Below, piece by piece: positions 34,293 to 40,714 of a DNA stretch of 40,714 nt. Made by a program: the position numbers and the translations under genes. Source of the stretch: Stygiobacter electus (GTDB taxonomy: Bacteria; Bacteroidota; Ignavibacteria; Ignavibacteriales; Melioribacteraceae); contig JARGDL010000023.1 in assembly GCA_029210465.1 (NCBI GenBank), forward strand, positions 1-40,714, given 5' to 3'. The notes beneath the pieces were generated by a model. It did no database searches, had not been told where the DNA came from, and saw only the letters and a list, made by a program, of their open reading frames with translations. Within the stretch, counting starts at the first letter, position 1; every line of letters begins with the position of its first letter.

Positions 34293-37079
34293 TTGTTGAG
34301 AAAATCTGGGTTGAATGAATTGAAAAAAGAAAAGTTTCATTTTTCAGAAAAATTGATTGATGATTTAATTTTGAAAACAGAAAGAATGATTGATGAAAAA
34401 TCATTTAATTCAGTTATTGATGTTTTAGAAAATGAAGCTGGTAAATTTTATTTTGATTCAATTGCTCTTGCAAATTTTTATAGAGTTTTAAATTCCATTT
34501 TTGATGTATCAACTTTCCTTAAAGAAATAGTCCATTATCCGCACCATGCAGAAATTATAATGGCAATTGTTTCATCCAGTAATTATTTGACCGACATTGT
34601 TGTTCAAAATCCTGAATATTTATATCAAATTTTTGATGATGATTATTTAAGAAAAATATTTTCACTTGATGAATTAGAAAATGAATTAAAAACTACAATT
34701 GACAAATTCAAAAATTTTGATACAAAGATTAGATTAATTCGTCAGTTTAAGAAAAGATACATTCTTAAAATTGGCTTACAAGATATTTTACAAATCTATG
34801 ATTTAAAAACAATAACACATGAATTATCAATTTTAGCAAAAACAATTATTTCTATATTGTTTGATTTGTGTTACAATGAAATTTTAACCAGATATAGAAT
34901 TAAAAATATCAAGAATAAATTTTCAATTTGTGCATTAGGTAAACTTGGTGGAGATGAACTTAACTACAGTTCCGATGTTGATTTAATTATATTCTATGAT
35001 AAAAATACTTCAATCAAAAATTGTAATAAAGATTATCATGAAATATTAACTGAAGCAATTCAGACATTCATAAATGTAGCAACTCAAATTTCTTCAAATG
35101 GTTTTATTTATAGAATTGATTTTAGATTAAGACCTGATGGAAAATATTCACCTTTGTGCAAAGAAATGAATGATTACATTAAGTATTATGAAACACGTGG
35201 TGAAGATTGGGAAAAGCAAATGTTGATTAAGCTAAGTTTTATTTCGGGTGATATAAATCTTTACAATCAATTTAAGTCATTCGTTAATTCTTATGTTTAT
35301 CATTCCATCGTGTCGGAATCAATTAAAGAAAAAATTAAAAAGATGAAATTGAACATTGAAAAAAATAATCTGGAAGACGATGTAAAAACTTTTGAAGGTG
35401 GAATTAGAGATATTGAATTTTCCGTGCAAGCTCTTCAACTATTAAATGGAAATAAAATTTCTTCACTAAAAAATGGAAATACATTAGAAGTGTTGGACAT
35501 TTTACTGAACAATAAACTTTTGACACAAAATGAATATAAAAATTTTAAAGATGCATACATTTTTTATAGAAAGATTGAACATTTTTTACAATTAATGAAT
35601 GATACACAAACGCACAGATTGCCAGAAGATTTTGATACGCAAATGAGATTATCAAAATATTTAGTGCTTAAAAATTATGATGACTTTAAGGAAAAAATTG
35701 AATACAAAAGAAAAATTGTCAGAAAAATTTACAATTCTATTTTATCTTCAAGTAATAAAGAAAATATTTTAGAAAAGATAAAATTTAATAATAGAAGCAA
35801 AGCAGAAAATAATTTATCATTCTTAAAAACTGGAATAGGTATTATTGGAAGAAAAGAGTTTGATTCTCACACAATAGCAAGTTTTGAAAAAATTGAAACT
35901 CAGCTTTATAAGTATTTACAAAAAAGTGATAATCCCGATGTTGTTTTAGAAAACTTTACAAAAGTAATTCGTTTTTCAAATTATCCTTCTATTTGGTTTA
36001 ATGAATTTAAGAATGAGATATTTTTCGAGCAGTTTTTAAGTATTTGTAATTTCTCTCAAAAAGCAATTGATATTCTAATTACTTCAATAACCGCTGGTGA
36101 ATTGCTGCTAAGCAGAAAAGTTTTTATAAAAAATTATAATGATGAAATTAAAATTTTAAGTATAAAAGAATTGATATTTATCTTGTCAATTCAACATGCA
36201 CTTCATCTTATAGATAGTGTTAAATTTTCAGATGTGTTAAGTGATTATCTAAATTATTACATAGATAAAAATTTTACTTTGTTTTTTAATAATAAAAATC
36301 TTTTCATCGCAGCATTAGGAAGTTTTGGAGCAAAAACAATTTCTTTTAATTCAGATATTGATTTAATTGTTGTTGCTGATAAAATTGATGATGATTACAA
36401 GACAGAAAATGAATTTCAAATTTTTTTACAAAAATTAAAAGATGAACTTAAACCATTTGAAATTGATTTTAGATTACGTCCTGAAGGTAAAAAATCTCAA
36501 TTAGTTTGGGATATTGAAAATTATCAGAAATATCTTAATCAGCGTGCAAAAGTTTGGGAGTTTCAATCTTTATGCAAATTAAACTTTATTTCAGGAAATA
36601 AAAATTTATTTAACAAGTTCTTAAATGTTATTGTAACTTCACTTGAAAAATTCAGTGAGAGTGAAATCAAATCAGAAATTAAGGCAATGCATTTTAACTT
36701 AACAAAAGATAACAGAGAAAGAACAATTAAAAATATTTTTGGCGGACTAAATACAATTGACTTTCTATTTCAGTTTTTAATTTTGAAAGAAAAAAAACAA
36801 AAACTTTTTAATGGCAATTATTTGCAAACAATTAAAAACTTTGCACAAAGAAATAAAGATGTAAAAACTTTATTAAAAAATTATAAATTCTTAAAAGAGA
36901 TTGAAATTACATACCAAAATTTGTTTGAAAGCAATAATTCATTAATTGAATTAAGTGAGCAAAAGCAGAAACGAGTATCAAAGTATCTTCAAATAGAAAA
37001 TGATAAAGTGTTTAATGAAAAAATTCAGCAGATAATAAATACAAACATTGAAATCTATAACAAATATTTTACATCATAA
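34293..37079 (+). CDS. glnE: Glutamine synthetase adenylyltransferase/deadenylase GlnE
   Basis: A 928-residue two-headed enzyme that adds or removes AMP on glutamine synthetase under GlnB control. Half one has CALGKLGGDELNYSSDVDL with Asp228/Asp230, then DFRLRPDGKYSPL, FEGGIRDIEFSVQ and QTHRLPED. Half two has AALGSFGAKTISFNSDIDL with Asp688/Asp690, DFRLRPEGKKSQL and FGGLNTIDFLFQF. The second-half glycine motif departs from the usual GKLGG, though the metal aspartates remain. The start is uncertain: TTG at 34293 or 34296 with no Shine-Dalgarno, or an ATG at 34386. A TAATTTTG box at 34268-34275 could be a promoter for a very short leader. The stop overlaps the next ATG. Confidence 0.9.
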   Translation: MLRKSGLNELKKEKFHFSEKLIDDLILKTERMIDEKSFNSVIDVLENEAGKFYFDSIALANFYRVLNSIFDVSTFLKEIVHYPHHAEIIMAIVSSSNYLTDIVVQNPEYLYQIFDDDYLRKIFSLDELENELKTTIDKFKNFDTKIRLIRQFKKRYILKIGLQDILQIYDLKTITHELSILAKTIISILFDLCYNEILTRYRIKNIKNKFSICALGKLGGDELNYSSDVDLIIFYDKNTSIKNCNKDYHEILTEAIQTFINVATQISSNGFIYRIDFRLRPDGKYSPLCKEMNDYIKYYETRGEDWEKQMLIKLSFISGDINLYNQFKSFVNSYVYHSIVSESIKEKIKKMKLNIEKNNLEDDVKTFEGGIRDIEFSVQALQLLNGNKISSLKNGNTLEVLDILLNNKLLTQNEYKNFKDAYIFYRKIEHFLQLMNDTQTHRLPEDFDTQMRLSKYLVLKNYDDFKEKIEYKRKIVRKIYNSILSSSNKENILEKIKFNNRSKAENNLSFLKTGIGIIGRKEFDSHTIASFEKIETQLYKYLQKSDNPDVVLENFTKVIRFSNYPSIWFNEFKNEIFFEQFLSICNFSQKAIDILITSITAGELLLSRKVFIKNYNDEIKILSIKELIFILSIQHALHLIDSVKFSDVLSDYLNYYIDKNFTLFFNNKNLFIAALGSFGAKTISFNSDIDLIVVADKIDDDYKTENEFQIFLQKLKDELKPFEIDFRLRPEGKKSQLVWDIENYQKYLNQRAKVWEFQSLCKLNFISGNKNLFNKFLNVIVTSLEKFSESEIKSEIKAMHFNLTKDNRERTIKNIFGGLNTIDFLFQFLILKEKKQKLFNGNYLQTIKNFAQRNKDVKTLLKNYKFLKEIEITYQNLFESNNSLIELSEQKQKRVSKYLQIENDKVFNEKIQQIINTNIEIYNKYFTS

Positions 37080-38971
37080 TGAAATTGATTAAAGAAAACA
37101 TATTTTTACTCTCAACGCTTTTGGTTCTTGTTTTATATTCATTCACATTAGCACCAAGTGTTGTTCAAATTGATTCGGGAGAATTAGCTACAGTTCAATA
37201 CACTTTAGGAATTGCACATCCAACAGGTTATCCACTTTTTACGATTATCGGTTATTTGTTTTTGAACATTCCATTAGGATTAAGAAAAATAACACAAGCA
37301 AATCTGCTTGCAGCAATATGGTGCTCATTTTCTATTTACTTTTTTGCGAAGGCTGTTTATTTATTGATGAACAACTATAATCTTAATAAAAAAGATCAAG
37401 TTAAGAAGAATAAAAAGTCAGTCAATCAAATAAGTTTTAGTGATGATCAAAAATTAATTTCAGTTATAGCAGGTTCATTTTTTTTAGCATTTAGTAAAAC
37501 GTTCTGGCTCCAATCGACATCAGTTGAAGTTTATTCTTTGCAAACATTTTTATTCTCAATAATAATTTATTTTATTCTGAGAGCTTATTTTTCAAAGGAA
37601 ATCAAGAATTGGTTTTATGTTGGTTTAAGTTTCGTATTGGGTTTTGCTAATCACATGACAACATTACTTGTTATTCCATTTGCTGCAACATTATTTTTTT
37701 ATAAAGAAAAATTTAGTTCCAATTCAATTAAAATTATAGTCAAAACAATTTTAATATCTCTTCCATTTCTAATTATAATTTATTTTTATTTACCAATACG
37801 TGCTATACAAAATCCAATAATGAATTGGGGAAATCCAATTAACTTTGAAAATTTTTGGAGACATTTTACCGGTAAACAATATCAAGTTTGGATGTTTGCT
37901 TCTTTAGATGCCGCTAAAAAACAATTGGGTTATTATTTATCAAACTTTCCAAGTGAATTTACTTTTGTTGGATTAATAATTGGTGTCATCGGATTAATTT
38001 ATCTTTCAAAAACAAACCGAAATATTTTTATAGCAACTTTATTCACATTTTTATTTTCAGTTTTGTACACGATTAATTATGATATAGTTGATATCGATTC
38101 CTACTTTCTTTTGTCTTATTTGATATTTTCAATTTGGATTGTCTTTGGGTTTGTTTATTTGTATGAAAAACTTTCTAAAAGACTAAGAAATAATAATTAC
38201 ATTATCCCAATTTTTGTCCTAGTTATTTTTATTCCTTTTGTCACGAATAAGAATAATGCGAGTCAAAATGATATTTATATATTTGAAGATTACACAAAGA
38301 CAATCTTAAACGGAGTAGAAAAAAATTCAATCATACTTTCATATCAGTGGGATTATTTTATTTCAGCTTCATATTACTTTCAATATGTTGAAAATTTCAG
38401 GAAAGATGTAGTTGTTATTGACAAAGAATTACTTCGTCGCTCTTGGTATTACAATCAAATAAAAAGAAATCATTCAGAGGTTTTTAATAAAATTAAAAAC
38501 GAAGCAGAAAATTTTGTTGAATCAGTCAAACCATTTGAAAGAAATGAAAATTACAATGCCAATATACTCGAGCAAAATTATCAGGCTGTGATGACAAACT
38601 TAATTACTAAAAACATTGATGAAAGGAATTGCTATTTGGGTTTAGAACTTGTTCAAAATGAAATGCAAAGAGGTGAATTTAATTTGCCACAAGATTATTC
38701 TTTAGTTCCAGTTAATTTTCTTTTTAAAGTTGTTAAAAGTAAAAATTATGTTGAAGCTCCGTTACCAAATTTTAAATTGAGATTTCCAAAAGAATCAAAC
38801 AAATACATTGAATTTATCAGAACTTCTGTAGCAACAATGCTGGTTTACCGTGCGGTTTATGAAATTCAATTTAATAAAATTGAAAGAGCAAAAATTTATT
38901 TGGAAAAAGTTAGAAAAGAATTTCCAGAGTTTAATATTCCAAGTGAAATACTAAACTCTGTAGGAATGTAA
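37079..38971 (+). CDS. DUF2723 (TMEM260-like) multi-spanning membrane protein
   Basis: A 630-residue integral membrane protein with about a dozen hydrophobic helices in the first 400 residues and a soluble C-terminal part. The first loop carries SVVQIDSGELATVQ and GIAHPTGYPLF, the DUF2723 signature with an acidic pair (Asp32, Glu35) as in GT-C glycosyltransferases. Relatives of this family (TMEM260) are protein O-mannosyltransferases, so a lipid-linked sugar transferase acting on exported proteins is likely but unproven here. The ATG overlaps the glnE stop by one base (TAATG). The stop is 2 bp from the stop of the convergent LOG-family gene. Confidence 0.88.
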   Translation: MKLIKENIFLLSTLLVLVLYSFTLAPSVVQIDSGELATVQYTLGIAHPTGYPLFTIIGYLFLNIPLGLRKITQANLLAAIWCSFSIYFFAKAVYLLMNNYNLNKKDQVKKNKKSVNQISFSDDQKLISVIAGSFFLAFSKTFWLQSTSVEVYSLQTFLFSIIIYFILRAYFSKEIKNWFYVGLSFVLGFANHMTTLLVIPFAATLFFYKEKFSSNSIKIIVKTILISLPFLIIIYFYLPIRAIQNPIMNWGNPINFENFWRHFTGKQYQVWMFASLDAAKKQLGYYLSNFPSEFTFVGLIIGVIGLIYLSKTNRNIFIATLFTFLFSVLYTINYDIVDIDSYFLLSYLIFSIWIVFGFVYLYEKLSKRLRNNNYIIPIFVLVIFIPFVTNKNNASQNDIYIFEDYTKTILNGVEKNSIILSYQWDYFISASYYFQYVENFRKDVVVIDKELLRRSWYYNQIKRNHSEVFNKIKNEAENFVESVKPFERNENYNANILEQNYQAVMTNLITKNIDERNCYLGLELVQNEMQRGEFNLPQDYSLVPVNFLFKVVKSKNYVEAPLPNFKLRFPKESNKYIEFIRTSVATMLVYRAVYEIQFNKIERAKIYLEKVRKEFPEFNIPSEILNSVGM

Positions 38972-38973
38972 AT

Positions 38974-39804
38974 TTATTTTTTCTTTTTGGGTGACAAATA
39001 ATGTTTTTGTAAATAAGAAGTAACTTTTTCAAAAGCAGAATCAACAGAACTAGCAAACTCGAAAAGTTTTAGATCATTCTTACTAATCATTCCATGTTCA
39101 ATCATTGCGTCGAAGTTTAAAACTTCGCGCCAATAACTTTCACCGTAAAGAACAACTTTAATTGGTTTTGTAACTTTTTTAGTTTGAATTAAAGTTAAAA
39201 CTTCCATCATTTCATCCATTGTACCAAAACCACCGGGGAAAGCAATCAAAGCTTTTGCTAAATACATAAACCAATATTTTCTCATAAAGAAATAATGAAA
39301 TTCAAAAGCAAGATTTGGATCGACATATTTATTAACAAATTGTTCAAAAGGAATACTAATATTCAAACCAATTGAATGTCCGCCAGCAAGATAAGCTCCT
39401 TTGTTTGCAGCTTCCATAATTCCTGGTCCACCACCGCTGCAAATCATAAATCTTTTTCCACTTGTAGGTAAAGATGAACTCCATTCGGTTAATTTTTTAC
39501 TAAGTTCAACTGCATCTTCATAATATTGTGACATTTCAAGCGCTTTTAATGCTTTATCAAAAACAGCTTTACTATTTTTACCTTTATCTTTTTTAGCATC
39601 GCTTAATTGTTTTAATGCATCCCTTCTTGAAACAATTCTTGCAGATCCAAAGAAAACGATTGTATCAATAATTTTATGTTTTTCGAATCTTGATTTTGGT
39701 TCGTAAAATTCTGATAATATTCGTACAGTTCTTGCTTCCTTTGAGTTAAGAAATTCTAAATTATTATAAGCTTTAACCGGAACTTTTTGAACTTTTTTAC
39801 CCAT
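38974..39804 (-). CDS. LOG-family Rossmann-fold protein (TIGR00730-like)
   Basis: Starting at the ATG at 39802-39804, the protein has 276 residues. It carries the family motifs CSGGGPGIMEAANKGAYLAG and PGGFGTMDE, which in LOG proteins bind nucleotide monophosphate and cleave the base from ribose 5'-phosphate. A longer open frame begins at a TTG at 39837, but that codon lies in the secG terminator, so I reject it. The N-terminal 60 residues are basic and longer than in minimal LOG proteins. A nucleotide-salvage or housekeeping role is likely; cytokinin production is not implied. It is downstream of secG on the same strand. Confidence 0.88.
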   Translation of the reverse strand: MGKKVQKVPVKAYNNLEFLNSKEARTVRILSEFYEPKSRFEKHKIIDTIVFFGSARIVSRRDALKQLSDAKKDKGKNSKAVFDKALKALEMSQYYEDAVELSKKLTEWSSSLPTSGKRFMICSGGGPGIMEAANKGAYLAGGHSIGLNISIPFEQFVNKYVDPNLAFEFHYFFMRKYWFMYLAKALIAFPGGFGTMDEMMEVLTLIQTKKVTKPIKVVLYGESYWREVLNFDAMIEHGMISKNDLKLFEFASSVDSAFEKVTSYLQKHYLSPKKKK

Positions 39805-39815
39805 ATTTAAACCAT

Positions 39816-39876
39816 TATTTAAAAACAAAAATCTCAAAAGAATCTTTCCAAATAACCAGAAAGAACTTTTGAGATT
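39816..39876 (-). terminator. Intrinsic terminator after secG
   Basis: On the minus strand AATCTCAAAAG (39866-39876) pairs with CTTTTGAGATT (39830-39840) over 11 bp, with a further 6 bp GAAAGA/TCTTTC helix inside. The stem runs into TTTTTGTTTTT. It begins 12 bp after the secG stop and separates secG from the LOG-family gene. Confidence 0.75.
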
Positions 39877-39888
39877 CTAAAATTTATA

Positions 39889-40227
39889 TTATTTGTTTGC
39901 AGGCTTCTGACCTGTTTGAGATGGCACAACAGGTGCTGTTGGTACTGATTGTTTTGAACTTTGAATTACGCTTTCTTTACCTTTACTACCAGTTCCAGGT
40001 AAAAAGAAAAGATTAATAATTATTGCCAAGACCATTAAAGAACCAGCAAGCCACCAAGTTAACTTACTTAAAAAATCTGCAGTTCTTCTTGTTCCAAAAA
40101 CAGCCCCAAATTGTCCAACACCACCAAAAGAACCAGCTAATCCACCGCCTTTACTTGCTTGCAATAAAACAACAACAATTAATAAAACAGCAATTATTAC
40201 CGAAATTGTTACTAATAATGTGAACAT
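39889..40227 (-). CDS. secG: Preprotein translocase subunit SecG
   Basis: A 112-residue SecG with two TM helices (about 3-22 and 53-73) joined by the conserved glycine-rich loop LLQASKGGGLAGSFGG and a GAVFGTRRTADFLSKLTW segment. The C-terminal 35 residues are a polar Ser/Pro/Lys tail. I choose the ATG at 40225-40227 because GGAG is then seven bases upstream; the adjacent TTG is too close. Only 22 bp separate it from the 3' end of the tRNA gene, so the two are probably one transcript. It works with SecA, also encoded in the window. Confidence 0.95.
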   Translation of the reverse strand: MFTLLVTISVIIAVLLIVVVLLQASKGGGLAGSFGGVGQFGAVFGTRRTADFLSKLTWWLAGSLMVLAIIINLFFLPGTGSKGKESVIQSSKQSVPTAPVVPSQTGQKPANK

Positions 40228-40249
40228 CAAATTACTCCATTAATTTTTG

Positions 40250-40323
40250 TAGCGAGGGAGGGATTCGAACCCCCGACACGTGGATTATGATTCCACTGCT
40301 CTAACCTACTGAGCTACCTCGCC
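40250..40323 (-). tRNA. tRNA with CAU anticodon (tRNA-Met elongator, or tRNA-Ile2)
   Basis: The 74 nt cloverleaf is complete. The acceptor stem GGCGAGG pairs with CCTCGCT, with a G1-U72 wobble as first pair. The D-arm is TAGCTCAGTAGGTTAGAGCA, the anticodon stem GTGGA/TCCAC has loop ATCATAA giving CAU (40287-40289), and the T-arm has the TTCGAAT loop. The discriminator is A. CCA is not encoded; CAA follows. The anticodon stem lacks the three G-C pairs of initiators, so it is an elongator tRNA-Met or the TilS substrate tRNA-Ile(CAU). Overall likeness favours tRNA-Met, but identity is not settled. Confidence 0.93.
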
Positions 40324-40357
40324 ATAATTTTAAAGAACTTCTTCAAAATGGGTGGTA

Positions 40358-40386
40358 AATATAATTTATAGTGTCTCAAACTTCAA
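40358..40386 (-). promoter_or_regulatory. Promoter of the tRNA-secG transcript
   Basis: TTGAAG (40381-40386, minus strand), a 17-base spacer and TATATT (40358-40363) form a sigma-70-like promoter about 35 bp upstream of the tRNA 5' end. No other promoter is possible in the 22 bp between tRNA and secG. Confidence 0.45.
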
Positions 40387-40585
40387 GAAAAGTTTAAAAG
40401 ATTATTTTGATTCAAAAATTGGGACTATGCTTATTTAATCTATTGGATTTGCAAAAAAGAATTAGTTAATCAGAAATTTCTAAAAAGTTTATCAAGTGTC
40501 ATCTTCATTTTACCTATTAGCAACAGACAAGTTGCAACGTGACAATTCTTGATTATTACGAACTTCGGTAATTTAAACAGGCGAT
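40387..40585. other. Gene-free stretch between tRNA promoter and terminal repeat
   Basis: The window has no gene from 40324 to its end. Apart from the promoter (40358-40386) and the inverted repeat (40586-40708), I see only AT-rich spacer with no credible reading frame, RNA gene or strong hairpin. Confidence 0.7.
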
Positions 40586-40708
40586 AACACCGCTTATTTT
40601 TATTCTAAATTTGTGTTAATCTGTGAAATCTGTGGTAAAAAGCTAACCACAGATAACACAGATTTGCTCCCTCTCTGCAAAGTATATTTTAATTTATAAT
40701 TTACCTGT
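40586..40708. repeat. Right copy of the 123 bp inverted repeat
   Basis: This is the reverse complement of 1-123 with two mismatches. Its palindromic core is at 40618-40664. Unlike the left copy, the adjoining sequence (AGGCGAT before AACACCGC) does not complete the terminator hairpin, so the repeat edge falls at 40586. Six bases of unique or continuing sequence (CGGCAG) follow to the window end. Confidence 0.95.
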
Positions 40709-40714
40709 CGGCAG

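Overview
The window is a 40.7 kb AT-rich stretch of a bacterial chromosome from the Bacteroidota/Chlorobi side of the tree, most plausibly an Ignavibacteria-like lineage; that placement is inferred from gene content, not computed. Supporting signs are a TonB-dependent receptor paired with a DUF4249-type lipoprotein, a DUF2723 membrane protein, a PorW/SprE-like TPR lipoprotein, a tiny DUF4295-like protein, and several promoters that resemble the Bacteroidota TTTG / TAnnTTTG type. Unlike classical Bacteroidetes, many genes also have clear Shine-Dalgarno sequences. I see no transposase, integrase, phage gene or CRISPR array. Most of the window is housekeeping.

Layout. 1-198: left copy of a 123 bp inverted repeat with an internal palindrome, then a terminator. 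199-4662 (minus): mfd, a c-type haem-binding protein, ybaK and a 53-residue DUF4295-like protein. 4813-9758 (plus): a Lon-family protease, pyruvate kinase and the radical SAM enzyme AmrS. 9844-12548 (plus): an overlapping four-gene signalling operon made of a secreted protein, a separate 7-TM membrane protein, a PAS histidine kinase and a lone receiver domain. 12595-16173 (minus): a sugar nucleotidyltransferase, metK and ahcY (SAM synthesis and SAH recycling). 16286-17239 (plus): a nitronate monooxygenase/FabK-like flavoenzyme. 17223-22326 (minus): greA-tilS-hpt-ftsH and a DGK1/dolichol-kinase-like gene. 22557-27557 (plus): two small secreted proteins (one Cys-rich lipoprotein), the TonB receptor, the DUF4249 lipoprotein, an SMR exporter and a TrmH-family methyltransferase. 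27541-34152 (minus): secA, glnB, a large TPR lipoprotein and an AlbA_2-type regulator. 34293-38971 (plus): glnE and a DUF2723 protein. 38974-40323 (minus): tRNA(CAU), secG and a LOG-family gene. 40324-40714: tRNA promoter and the right copy of the inverted repeat.

Working together: SecA and SecG belong to the Sec translocase. GlnB and GlnE belong to nitrogen control, although glnA, amtB and glnD are not here. MetK and AhcY run the SAM cycle. Mfd and GreA both rescue stalled RNA polymerase, and both are preceded by hairpins with U-runs in their leaders. TilS modifies tRNA-Ile(CAU), and the only tRNA in the window has a CAU anticodon.

The best candidates for something undescribed are the four-gene signalling operon at 9844-12548, whose secreted protein ends in a CPPVC tail, the standalone DUF4295-like small protein, the attenuator-like leaders of greA and mfd, and the palindromic repeat that bounds the window on both sides.
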